Source of the DNA: a virus
Length of the DNA: 52,405 bases
Virus record (IMG/VR): IMGVR_UViG_3300033153_004539
Coordinates: 1-52,405 of that record
Strand: one strand, 5' to 3'
Shown here: in pieces, positions 15,711 to 25,400 of the stretch
Numbering within the stretch: the stretch's first letter is position 1
Layout of the letters: every line of letters starts with the position of its first letter
Position numbers and translations under genes: made by a program
The notes under the pieces: model-generated
Database searches by the model: none
What the model was told of the DNA's origin: nothing
What the model saw: the letters and a program-made list of their open reading frames with translations, nothing else

Positions 15711-16290
15711 GTAACTCTTTGTATACTTCACCTGTAACAACACAATCCCCCAAAGCCGTGTGAGCACGGTCATGGGGGATTTTTAATTGACTAGCAATAT
15801 ATGACAAATTTACCTTAGGGAAAGGTATACTCTGTAACTTATGGTCAGCTCTATCATTAATGTATTGGGCAACAGCCATTGAGTCTCTATATCGTCCATC
15901 AATATGGAACTCAAATGTTTTTGGCCCAAGCCATGCTTTAATGAAATTACAATCAAAATTCCAATTATGTGCAAGAGGCAAGATACGTTTGTTTTCTGCT
16001 AATCTTAATTTGTCGAACCAATCGACAAATAAATCAGCAGCTTCATACTTATCCATGCCTTCACTAAGTAACTTCATAAAATCGACTTGATTAACTTTAA
16101 GAGCACCAGGCTCTATATCATCAAGATTCTCTGGTTTGATTTTTACATCAAAAAAGGGAACATCCTTACGTGGGTTAAGATTAAAATCTAAAGGTAAAAA
16201 AGCTACCTCAATAACTTCATTGACGCTAGGGTCCAGACCAGTTGTTTCACAATCGATAACACAAATCTGATGACCATTTAAATGAATCAT
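15697..16290 (-). CDS. DnaQ-like 3'-5' exonuclease (DEDDh)
   Basis: About 197 residues from the ATG at 16290 (MIHLNGHQICVIDCETTGLD), chosen for the AAAGGAG 6 bases upstream; the frame to 16359 would run into the tail-hub gene. ExoI is CVIDCETTGLD (Asp13, Glu15), ExoII lies near AHNWNFDCNFI, and ExoIII is HDRAHTALGD, the DEDDh form. It resembles the DNA polymerase III epsilon proofreading subunit and could proofread or process DNA. It converges on the SF3 helicase gene with a 14-bp overlap, and its 3' end carries that gene's terminator. Confidence 0.88.
   Translation of the reverse strand: MIHLNGHQICVIDCETTGLDPSVNEVIEVAFLPLDFNLNPRKDVPFFDVKIKPENLDDIEPGALKVNQVDFMKLLSEGMDKYEAADLFVDWFDKLRLAENKRILPLAHNWNFDCNFIKAWLGPKTFEFHIDGRYRDSMAVAQYINDRADHKLQSIPFPKVNLSYIASQLKIPHDRAHTALGDCVVTGEVYKELLTFV
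15744..15784 (+). terminator. Terminator of the primase-helicase unit, inside the exonuclease gene
   Basis: On the plus strand, AATCCCCC (15744-15751) pairs with GGGGGATT (15774-15781), and an inner CCGTG/CACGG stem (15756-15760 / 15765-15769) closes a TGAG loop. TTTT follows. It lies 34 bp after the helicase stop. The same DNA on the minus strand encodes HDRAHTALGD, the ExoIII catalytic motif of the convergent gene. Confidence 0.75.
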
Positions 16291-16300
16291 AATTTCTCCT

Positions 16301-18931
16301 TTATAACCAAACTGGAATTTGCATAGTGTACTGATAGTAAGATACTGTATTATCTGCATTTGGTTTTTCTAATAACGAACCTTCTAGTATTGAATCTGGG
16401 TCTGCAATATTTAATTCATTTTTAGCTACTAAACACCATGTATCTTCTGGTATCCTTTCATCTTCATCAATTTGTAATTGTGTAACTGGTATACCTACTA
16501 CTGGGTCACTTTGTAAGCCATTCTCGTATACATTACAATAATAGAAACCATACTCTTCATTATAATCTGTTACCACAGCTGGATAACTGAAAGAGCTACC
16601 TTCATCCTCTTCTCCACCATCTTCCCCAGTTATATCTTCATAATCAAGATAAAGATAAATCCAAATTTGTACATTAGAATCAGGTGCCGACTCACCCTCG
16701 AAACCAGGTTCTGGTTTTTCATCATCCTTATCAGATGGTGTCTGTTCACCGTACTGTCTATTATTTCTTTTAGATTGTATACTACCTGTTCCTGTTGTTG
16801 CCTCAAAATTACTTTTTATTTCTTCATCCCCAATAGTAAATCCTCCAGTAATTTCAACAGTATTACCACCAGCATATCCCTGTTCGATTTCTTCATCTGT
16901 TGGAAATAAATGACTGGGATCAATTTGTGAGGGCCAACCAAATATATAAGACTCCATTGTGCCAAATTTAACTGGAGTCCATACATCAAAAATAAGAGTC
17001 CTATCATCTGATTGATATTTTAAATCTGTAACAAGACCATTAACAGCCTCATTAGAAATAAAGTTCATTTCATTAAAATTTAATGATATTGTATCAAATG
17101 TTTCTAAATTTAATAAATTAAGTGATGATTCAAAATGTAATAATTTCCACACATTAGATAATCTTATTACCCAAAAAGTAGCACTCTTAAGAACTAATTC
17201 ATTTATATTATAAATATAGAAATCAACAACTCTTTCCCTGCTACCATATTTTTTAACATTATGTCTTAAGATAAGTTTGTGGGGATCTTCAAGTGCATAA
17301 TTATCTGTCCAATTTACAACTAATTTAGTAACTATTTCTTCAGTGTCTGTTCCATGTATTTGTAGTGTGCTTAAATCTATATCACTTTCAGATACTGAGG
17401 CATTTGCTGCCAACTCTTCAGAAAGATATTTTAAATAGACAGTGTTGTTATTAACCCATATAGCACATCTTGCTTGAAAAGCCATTTCCTCAAGCATTTC
17501 TAATAAATTCTTTTGCTCAAGCATAGCAAAATGTGATGGATAGTTATCTATCATATTTCTTACATAATTAAATGTAGTAGTATCATAAGATAAATCACTA
17601 AATGTTTCAATAAGCCAAATCATCTCGTCAACAGTATTTGGCCCAATAGGTGATTCCATTGTTACATAAATATTATCCTCATATTCCTCATTAATAGAAC
17701 TAAGTGGAGTATCAAATGTTATAGCAGTTACAGTTAAATCACCTAAATTGACATGATCAACAGTATAATAATTAGATGGTATATTAAATAAAGATGTAAC
17801 ACTGCCTATCCTCCTATAAGCTTGTATATATTGAACTTCTGAAGGTATAATGTTAGCTACATAAGTTATAGATTTTTCAGACTTAAGGCGTACTACAGAA
17901 CCAGCATTAATCCAAATATTACCATATGGTGATGATATATCACCATCCCATTCAGGAATAATCCTTTCAGATACTGTAAAAATGTTACCATTAAATGATC
18001 CATGAAATTCTACACCATTAATATCTAAAACTAATGTTCTACCTTGAGGTATATTTTTTACATCAACAACTTCTAGCTGATCTAATTGTGCTTCCTCTTG
18101 TTCATTACGTATAATACTTAATTCACTTATTTCATTTTCAACTTGCCCTATTTGTTGTGCTATTGATGCTACTGTACTTTCAGCTGACTGCTGCAACGAA
18201 CAAGCTTCTTGACTACCACTAAAATCACAACCAAAAGCAGCACCACCAGCTATCATAACCCAATAGTAAAATAATTCCCATAAAGACTCTAACTTTGTAG
18301 CTAACTCAGCTAGTTTTGGGCCCAAAGAAGGATCGACAACATTAGTAGCTACAGATAATTGTGTAGTTGGTACCTCTTGTAATGCTACTGCTGGTACATT
18401 CTGGACTAAGCCAAAAGCCATAGGCCAAGGCTTACCAACTAAATGATCTGGTATATTATTAAAATCACCATCTTCAGGACTAAAGCCTACCTCTTTGTCT
18501 TCAAGCTTTGATATTACATCAAAACTTAATGTTTTATCTCCTTCACTCCAAACAATTGGTGAAGATAATTCACCTTCAAAAAGCTTGAATCTGTCACTCC
18601 AGGATATACCTGGGAACCATTGTGTAACTCTACATACACTACCATGTATATCAACATTATCAAAAATACTCTTAAGCACATGATCAGTATCACTTAATTG
18701 TACTGATATACTTTGCGTTACACTTTGTGAATCTAACTTAAGAACACTCTCAAGATTAGATATATCCATTACTTTACCAGCTACTGTGGTAGAACCTAAG
18801 TCTAACTCCTTATCAGCATAAAGTAAAAAGTTACCACCTTCTTTATTCCACTGTATTTCTACAATGTTGATAGGTTCACTACCAAATCGTTCAGCTATTT
18901 TATGCAGTACAGCAGCAGTTAGATTACGCAT
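16301..18931 (-). CDS. Tail hub / baseplate-type virion protein
   Basis: An 876-residue protein. The N-terminal 170 residues (NIVEIQW, SVTQSISVQLSDTD, WSDRFKLFEGELSSPIVWSEG) resemble the beta-rich start of phage tail hub proteins that cap the tail tube. A middle hydrophobic/coiled-coil segment (about 215-285) and a beta-rich domain follow, then an acidic, disordered region with DKDDEKPEPGFEGE and GEDGGEEDEGSS. It is the last gene of the virion operon, after the tape measure and tail proteins, the usual place for a hub or central fibre. The exact role (hub, tip or fibre) is inferred from position. Confidence 0.65.
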   Translation of the reverse strand: MRNLTAAVLHKIAERFGSEPINIVEIQWNKEGGNFLLYADKELDLGSTTVAGKVMDISNLESVLKLDSQSVTQSISVQLSDTDHVLKSIFDNVDIHGSVCRVTQWFPGISWSDRFKLFEGELSSPIVWSEGDKTLSFDVISKLEDKEVGFSPEDGDFNNIPDHLVGKPWPMAFGLVQNVPAVALQEVPTTQLSVATNVVDPSLGPKLAELATKLESLWELFYYWVMIAGGAAFGCDFSGSQEACSLQQSAESTVASIAQQIGQVENEISELSIIRNEQEEAQLDQLEVVDVKNIPQGRTLVLDINGVEFHGSFNGNIFTVSERIIPEWDGDISSPYGNIWINAGSVVRLKSEKSITYVANIIPSEVQYIQAYRRIGSVTSLFNIPSNYYTVDHVNLGDLTVTAITFDTPLSSINEEYEDNIYVTMESPIGPNTVDEMIWLIETFSDLSYDTTTFNYVRNMIDNYPSHFAMLEQKNLLEMLEEMAFQARCAIWVNNNTVYLKYLSEELAANASVSESDIDLSTLQIHGTDTEEIVTKLVVNWTDNYALEDPHKLILRHNVKKYGSRERVVDFYIYNINELVLKSATFWVIRLSNVWKLLHFESSLNLLNLETFDTISLNFNEMNFISNEAVNGLVTDLKYQSDDRTLIFDVWTPVKFGTMESYIFGWPSQIDPSHLFPTDEEIEQGYAGGNTVEITGGFTIGDEEIKSNFEATTGTGSIQSKRNNRQYGEQTPSDKDDEKPEPGFEGESAPDSNVQIWIYLYLDYEDITGEDGGEEDEGSSFSYPAVVTDYNEEYGFYYCNVYENGLQSDPVVGIPVTQLQIDEDERIPEDTWCLVAKNELNIADPDSILEGSLLEKPNADNTVSYYQYTMQIPVWL

Positions 18932-18933
18932 AA

Positions 18934-19686
18934 TTATTCCACATGTGTAGCTTCATCTGAAGAACCAAATTTGTCAATTTGATAATGGAAATCTAGCTCT
19001 AGTAAATAAGCATCTAAAGACGTGAACGTATCATTAGCATGACTACTGTTACGTCTTAACTCACCTATAATCATTATAGATACGTCACCTATATCTGTAT
19101 AAGTTGACATATCAATACTATCAATATCACTGTAATTATGTACATTAAGTGCAGCATTAGCTACATCAGCTGTTATATTTATATTGGCACCAAAAGCCGA
19201 ACCTATCTCAGCAATATTGTAAGTTAACGACCAGCGGACATTACCTACTGTAGCATCTTCACCTACCCAGTGAACATGAGCCTCTAAATCTGTCCCCATT
19301 TTATAGTTGTGAGGTAACTGAGCAGAGAAATAGATTTTCTCCTCATTACCCTCTACAGCTTGATCACTAAAAGCTAATACCTGAGCACTCTTGTATGCTG
19401 TCCAAGTGGGGTTATTAGATGATGGTATTTTAAGACTACTAACTGGGAAACGCATATCATCCCATACGGGAGTGACTAACTTAATATCATCTTCGCCCGT
19501 TCTTGTGAACAAGGCTCTTAAGTGATCCTGCATAGCAAGCAGTTCACAAGCTAACCTTTTATAGTCACTATCATCTGGTGTATCAATGACGTGTGTACTA
19601 GTGTGATTCTCAGTAAGCCCATCCCACTGTGCATCTGGGAAATAAGCCAAAGGGTAACCTGGCTTAGCTAATTTAGTTCCGGTCAT
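18934..19686 (-). CDS. Virion-associated beta-sandwich protein, paralogue A
   Basis: A 250-residue protein that is clearly paralogous to the next gene upstream. They share TGT-LAKPGYPLAYFP, the THVI/V-SDYKRLA block, W-TYKS-VLAF-DQAV, a jelly-roll-like H(V/I)HWV-EDAT-GNV-W-LTYNIAE, and IGELRRNS---DT---DAYL-EL-FHY. In similar phage families such modules sit in capsid or tail decoration and fibre proteins. It lacks the C-terminal SSGLVTA repeats of its paralogue. It lies 2 bp from the tail-hub gene. Confidence 0.65.
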   Translation of the reverse strand: MTGTKLAKPGYPLAYFPDAQWDGLTENHTSTHVIDTPDDSDYKRLACELLAMQDHLRALFTRTGEDDIKLVTPVWDDMRFPVSSLKIPSSNNPTWTAYKSAQVLAFSDQAVEGNEEKIYFSAQLPHNYKMGTDLEAHVHWVGEDATVGNVRWSLTYNIAEIGSAFGANINITADVANAALNVHNYSDIDSIDMSTYTDIGDVSIMIIGELRRNSSHANDTFTSLDAYLLELDFHYQIDKFGSSDEATHVE

Positions 19687-19692
19687 ATTAAA

Positions 19693-20622
19693 TTACACTT
19701 CCTGCAAGTCAGCTGTTACTAATCCAGAACTAGTTACATCAGCAGTAAATTGTTTGTCAACATTTAGAGCTGCTGTTACTAATCCAGAACTAGTTACATC
19801 AGAAGTTAAAAAGCCCTTACTAAGTAAAGCAGCCGTCACTAAGCCAGAAGAAGTTACAGCAACAGAAAATCGTTTAACAATTGTAGATATATTTTCTAAT
19901 GAAGAGAAGCCAAATTTATCTGCTTCATAAGTAAAGCCCAGTTCCATTAAATAGGCATCTTTATTAGTTAATGTATCAAGAGCATCAGTGCTATTGCGTC
20001 TTAACTCACCAATAAATAATATTGACCTATCTTCATCAGTATAATCTGACATATCAATAACACCTAATTCATTATAATTATGTATATTCACACCATAATT
20101 TTCAGTAGCTGCATTTATAGACGCATTATTACTAAATGTAACACCTGATTCAGCAATATTATATGTAAGTTGCCAGTAAACATTACCCTCTGTGGCATCT
20201 TCAGCTACCCAGTGAATATGTACTCTAACATTAGTACCCTTCTTATGGTCATTAGGTAATCTTAAAGTAAAAAATACACGTTCCTCATTAACAGCTTGAT
20301 CCTCAAAAGCTAATACTTCTGAACTTTTATATGTTGTCCATTCAGGACCATTAGATGCTGGTACTCTTAAATTATTTATAGTGAATCTAAAATCCTTATA
20401 CACTGTATTAACTAACTCTATATTATCATTATCACTTCTCGTTAAGAGAGCATTAAGGTGATTTTGTACAGCTATTAGTTCTGAGGCTAAACGCTTATAA
20501 TCACTGTCATTAGATGTAACAACAACATGTGTACTGCTATGATTAGGTGTAAGCCCATTCCACTGCTCATTTGGAAAATAAGCTAAAGGGTAACCTGGCT
20601 TAGCTAAATTAGTTCCTGTCAC
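19693..20622 (-). CDS. Virion-associated beta-sandwich protein, paralogue B, with SSGLVTA repeats
   Basis: A 309-residue paralogue of the downstream gene over residues 1-245. It has an added C-terminus of three repeats built on VTSSGLVTAAL / VTSSGLVTADL. These match the 20-22-residue units of the giant protein at 33289-37404. The repeated DNA at 19723-19790 is nearly identical between units, a sign of recent duplication. It overlaps the upstream LTQ-repeat protein by 4 bp. Confidence 0.7.
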   Translation of the reverse strand: MTGTNLAKPGYPLAYFPNEQWNGLTPNHSSTHVVVTSNDSDYKRLASELIAVQNHLNALLTRSDNDNIELVNTVYKDFRFTINNLRVPASNGPEWTTYKSSEVLAFEDQAVNEERVFFTLRLPNDHKKGTNVRVHIHWVAEDATEGNVYWQLTYNIAESGVTFSNNASINAATENYGVNIHNYNELGVIDMSDYTDEDRSILFIGELRRNSTDALDTLTNKDAYLMELGFTYEADKFGFSSLENISTIVKRFSVAVTSSGLVTAALLSKGFLTSDVTSSGLVTAALNVDKQFTADVTSSGLVTADLQEV

Positions 20623-21890
20623 ACTAACACTCCTGTCATTAATCCAGTACCCAGAATCGAAGACTCAAACTGATGTGAACCTGCAATACTACCTTCAAAA
20701 TTAATACTTACTGAATACTGGCACTCACGTCCTGTATTAGCCTTAACCCTAGCTGAGGGTGTTAAGATAATACCCTTCCACTGCCTACCCTCATGGTCCA
20801 GTAAGCCTATCTCTTTACCTATGCTTATGTTTAAAAATCTTAATAAGCTATCAGTTACAGCATGAGTTAAATTAGTAAATTTCATATCTAGCCTCTCAGC
20901 AATAGGCCAGTACACCTGTCTATGTATTACTAAATCACCACCACGTGTACGTCTGTTGATACGTCTAAATTCAAAATCTTCCGAGTTATCAAACTCTGGT
21001 GCTCTTAAGATAATAGTATAATCTGGATCATAGAAAGGATATGTTAAAGTTACGTTACCTTCAGTAATAGTATGTGGGCTGAATAACGAAGTATAAGTAT
21101 CTTCTATATTAGGTACTGCATATTGCGTCAGCAATAATGTATTACTTAAGCTTCTATTGAATTCTGCATCAGCTTCTACTGTTTGTATTAACTCTAACGT
21201 ACTCTCTATAAGAGTTGATTTTTCATAGGCTAATGTCTGTGTTAAAGATAAATTACTAATTACTACTTCATAAGCTGCTACCGTTAATACTTCATGAGTG
21301 AAATTTATATGGTTGCCAACTTGCACAACCAATACTTTAGCTGACTCTTGCGTCAGCTGAAGGTAACTCGTTATAGATATATTTGTGATAGATCGCTGAA
21401 CTTCGACACTTTGTCTCAGTCCGCGATCAGCACAAAGAGCAGCTAACTCTTCAATAGTTAATGTAGATAATTCTTCAATAGTGTGCCAACACATACTTAA
21501 ATCGTGATTAAGCGATAAGTATGTTGGTACTTTAACTTCAACTTCTTGTGTTAACTCTAGTACAGACTCTACATCACGGTAATGTAAGCTAGAAGCTAAC
21601 GCTTGTGTTAACTCTAATTCACTTGTTACAGATAAGGGTATTGCCGTAAGGTAACTTACGTCTTGAGTAAAAGTTAATTCACTCGCTAGAGACTCAATAT
21701 AAGCTGGTTGTAGTAAAGATTGACTTAAGCCTACAGTATGCTCAATAGTTTTTATAACTGTTCCAGGTTCTAAGTCTTGACCTAACGTATCAAATATCGA
21801 CGTTAGATAAAATCTTCTAACCCAATTAACATCTGCTGTAGATGTTAAGGTTAGAAGATTAGAAACATCTTCGCGATATTTTTTAGCCAT
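20619..21890 (-). CDS. LxLTQ-repeat tail protein
   Basis: A 423-residue protein. Residues about 8-270 carry degenerate repeats around 'L.LTQ' (LLTLTSTADV, ELTFTQDV, ELELTQAL, LELTQEV, LQLTQES, LSLTQTL, LLLTQYA). The C-terminal 150 residues (RRTRGGDLVIHRQVYWP, then LDHEGRQWKGIILTP, then FEGSIAG) form a module also seen at the end of the protein at 39962-41296. Its last residues, LGTGLMTGVLV, resemble one unit of the SSGLVTA repeats. This is probably a tail or fibre protein assembled from exchangeable modules. Confidence 0.65.
   Translation of the reverse strand: MAKKYREDVSNLLTLTSTADVNWVRRFYLTSIFDTLGQDLEPGTVIKTIEHTVGLSQSLLQPAYIESLASELTFTQDVSYLTAIPLSVTSELELTQALASSLHYRDVESVLELTQEVEVKVPTYLSLNHDLSMCWHTIEELSTLTIEELAALCADRGLRQSVEVQRSITNISITSYLQLTQESAKVLVVQVGNHINFTHEVLTVAAYEVVISNLSLTQTLAYEKSTLIESTLELIQTVEADAEFNRSLSNTLLLTQYAVPNIEDTYTSLFSPHTITEGNVTLTYPFYDPDYTIILRAPEFDNSEDFEFRRINRRTRGGDLVIHRQVYWPIAERLDMKFTNLTHAVTDSLLRFLNISIGKEIGLLDHEGRQWKGIILTPSARVKANTGRECQYSVSINFEGSIAGSHQFESSILGTGLMTGVLV
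20639..20658. repeat. TTAATCCAGTAC motif copy at a gene junction
   Basis: TTAATCCAGTACCCAGAATC overlaps the 3' end of the LTQ-repeat gene, where it encodes Gly-Thr-Gly-Leu, and precedes the AGGAG used by the next gene. This is the same placement just before a Shine-Dalgarno as at 10862 and 50112. Confidence 0.55.
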
Positions 21891-21911
21891 TACAAGCCAC
21901 TACGTAACAGA

Positions 21912-21932
21912 GGACTCTGGACTCTGGATTAA
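21912..21932. repeat. GGACTCTGGATTAA motif at a gene junction
   Basis: Two overlapping GGACTCTGG units followed by GGATTAA, matching the variant at 46319-46334. It spans the probable true stop (21929-21931) of the gene upstream and lies about 20 bp before the start of the LTQ-repeat gene. Confidence 0.6.
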
Positions 21933-22464
21933 GCACTAACTGTATAAGTAATCTTCAACTGATCACCATTTGATACTGGTACAGCAGCAGCAAACAGAGC
22001 AGTCGCAATACACCATTAACAGTAGCAGAACCAGTAATATTAAATGTAGCAGCAGTACCATTAGTAGTGCTTTGAGAGGCAGCAACAGCACTACCCCAAG
22101 CTACACGTGTACCTTCACTATAGGTTGTAAATTCATTCCAACCAGAGGCACTTGACATAGTGTCAGTATCATTTAGACCAGTATAACCACTGGAGTCAAT
22201 AAGACCAATGAACCAACTATTGTTAGCTGTCTGAACACCATCATTAAACATGTCATCGAGGATTTTGTCTTTGCCCTCATTGACAATACCGTTAGGCATA
22301 GAGTAACGGCCTTTAATTCTACCGTCTTTATCTAAGTGCTCAATATCAAATCGACCTTTAGGTTCTAACTGATTCTTTGCACCTTGGATCTTTTCGACCT
22401 TGCCACTTGCCTTAACAAGTTCCACACCAACATTACTTTTAAAAGCAGCTTTTGTACCAGCCAT
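21929..22464 (-). CDS. Virion/tail protein with apparent frameshift near its 3' end
   Basis: The uninterrupted frame (21955-22464, 169 residues) begins MAGTKAAFKSNVG and contains GIVNEGKDKILDDMFNDGV, WFIGLID, and FTTYSEGTRVAW. This is a pattern seen in phage virion proteins of unknown exact role. After ATVNGV (near 22010) it becomes an improbable Leu/Cys/Tyr run (LRLLCLLLLYQYQ). The -1 frame from that point reads IATALFAAAVPVSNGDQLK then ITYTVSA and stops at 21929, a natural beta-rich ending for this family. A missing base in the assembly or a real mutation is the simplest explanation; I see no slippery heptamer. Confidence 0.65.
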
Positions 22465-22476
22465 ACTTAATTTCTC

Positions 22477-25400
22477 CTAATTTAATCTAAGAGTACCACG
22501 CTTCAATTCCCGTCTTATGGCTTCGCCAATTTTACGGGCTGTAACATCAGGTGTTGAGCCACTCTCAACAGCTACATTAATGTCACCAAAATTAGAATTG
22601 ACCACTTCCCCAGCAGCAGCTCTAGGTGTTTTTACACCTGAGTTAATTGCAGTAAGTAAAGGTAAAAATGCCCTAGTAGCACTAGCATTTGTAATAAATT
22701 CTTTAGGGCTAAATTGACCAAATACTGTATCATTACCAATTGATGCAGTACCACCACCAGCAAACCTGCCACCTGCTGACGAATTAGCAGCAGCTTTACC
22801 TGCTTCTATTTCTCGTCTTATCGCAGCAGCTTCAGCAGCTAAACTACGTAATTGTGCTACTTGTGAAGCAAGCACTGATACAGTTTGTTGGGCAAGGGCT
22901 TGCAATTGGTACTGAGCAGCCATTTGTTGGTTACCAATTTCACTAGCAGAATATACAAATTCTTGAGTAGTGCTTATCATATTTTGAATAATACTATTCA
23001 TATTTTGTGCTGCTTGAAGTATACCTTCAGTATTTAAATTAGCAGCTGCCTGTTTTAATAAATTAAGACTTTGTGCTATACTAGACAATTTGTTAGGTAA
23101 TTCAGGATTATTAACAGTTACTAAAGAAATATTTTGTAAACTGTGAGCTAAAGCATCTAAATTAGAACTTGCAACTTCTGTACCTAAAGACGTTACAGAT
23201 TCTCTAATGCGTGACATTAACGAGCTTACATGTTCTCCATAAAGATTTTCTAGTTCCGTAATTCTCTCTAATGCTGCCCTAACTGGTTCTGTGTTTATTT
23301 CTGACTCTTGCCCAGGTACAGGTGTATTAGAAGGTACAGGTTCTACACCTTTTCTACCAGAAATAAGTTCTTCAGTTATTTCCTCCATCTCCGTTTTTAA
23401 GTTTTTAAGTGTCTCTAATTTAGCATCAAGCTCTTCCTCTATTCTCTGTAAATCAGATTTTAATGTAGCTGTCTCTTCTTCTGATATGCCACTTAAGTCA
23501 TTCTTTAAATCTTCACGAAGTTTCATTAATCCTTGTTGTTCTAAGTATAATCCCTTTATTTGTGATGAAATTTCTTTAAGTCTGGTATCAGCTTCTATTG
23601 TTTTCTTTAAAAATTCTTCTTCTGTTTTTAATGCTTTGGTTATTTCAGCAGCAGCTTCTTTTTGAACAGCTCCAAGATCTGCTGCACCTTCCATGGCACC
23701 TAATAACCCTTGTATACCTTGTAATGCCTCAGCAGGCTTTACATCCTTTTGCCTCATTATTTCTACTAAATCAAGATATCTTTCTGATATATCTTGTAAT
23801 GCAAATGAAGCTATTGGACCCTCATTTGCTATACCCCGTAATGCTGTTTTTATACCCTCAAACTGATCAAAACCCAAAGCCGAACCAGTAGCATCTGTAA
23901 CTTTTCTTATATTACTTAAGGAATTAGCTATTGAGATATTAGAGTCTTGTATACCCCAACTAGCTTGCCTCAATGCAGATTCATAAGCTATGACCTCTTG
24001 AGTTGGTGCTTCATATATTTTTGCTTTTTGTGTAATACCTAATGCTTTATCTAATAAATCTTGACTTTTCTTTTGTTCTATAACAATTTCTTTTGCATCT
24101 TCCTTAGATTTTTTCATTGCTTTTTCATCAATATTTAACCAACTTCCAACACCTTCTTTTTGTTGTCTTGTAATTGGTATATCTAAAGATTTTTGAAGCT
24201 CAGGTACCTCTTTTTGAGCATCCTTTACAGCTTCATTAAATTTTTCTAATTCTTCTTTAGCTTTACGTATACCAGCTGCTAATAATGTAAATGCCTTAGT
24301 TAAAATAGTAGAATCAGTACCTAAATCAGTAAGTAAATTAAGGGTATTTTCTAAGACATTAATTAAAAGTGGTAATGATTTTTGTATTTGCTGTTGACCT
24401 ACTCTTATAGCATTATTAAGCCTGTCCATATTTTCACTGGCGTTAACCATAACTTCTATATTTTTTAAATGTACCCTTTCAAATTCTGCTATAGCATCTA
24501 ATTGCTCTTGATTACCACCTGCAAGTGCCCTAGCAGAAGCTACAATATCTTTAAAAGTTTTTGCAAATTTTTCTGGGTTAAAGTGTTCTAAATTATTTAG
24601 TTGGTTATTGAGAGAAGCTACAGCATTGTCGAAATTTTTAAGATCTTGTATAGCCCCACTACTAATACCTGTTTCTGCGGCTGCCGCAGCATCACCCATT
24701 CTTAATAAGGCTCTAGTAAGGAAACCAAGACCTAATGTTTCCTTCTCAAGAAGAGGTAAATGTATTTTTATTTTTTCACCAGCTTCACCTAACTTACCAC
24801 CAAACTCTGTTTGTTGATATGTTAAATATTTAATAGTTTCACCAATAAGTCTTACTTGATTTTTAAAATCTTCAGCTAATTGTACAATTTCATTACCACG
24901 AGTTCTAACTTCAACTTCTTTACCAGATCTTTTTTCTATTGATTCATCGGCAAGAGTTTGAAATACATCATTAAGAGACTCCATTAATTTATCAGCATCT
25001 AATGTTGCTTTTTGAAGGTTTCTACTTAAATCTTTTATTATACCAGGTTCACCCATTTTCTTAAGTAATATTCTTGGGCCATCATTTGCTGGCAAAAGCA
25101 TATCTTCAAATTCTTTACTTAGTCTATCATAAACAGATTTTATTTCATTATATAATTCTAGTGCGGCTTCCTTATCTCCTTGTAAAAGTAAAGCATTAAG
25201 TTCTTGGACCTTCATCCTTGCCCAGCCCATAAATCTCTGTACAGCTTCCCTAGCATTACCTTGTTCTATAGCTATCTCTATTGCTAATTTTTCAACACCT
25301 TCTATACCACGTATTTCAGCTAAAAATCTATTCCATATAGAATTTATAGCTGCTAAATCTTGAAATATCTTTCTCTTTACTCTTTCAAAACTTTCAGAAA

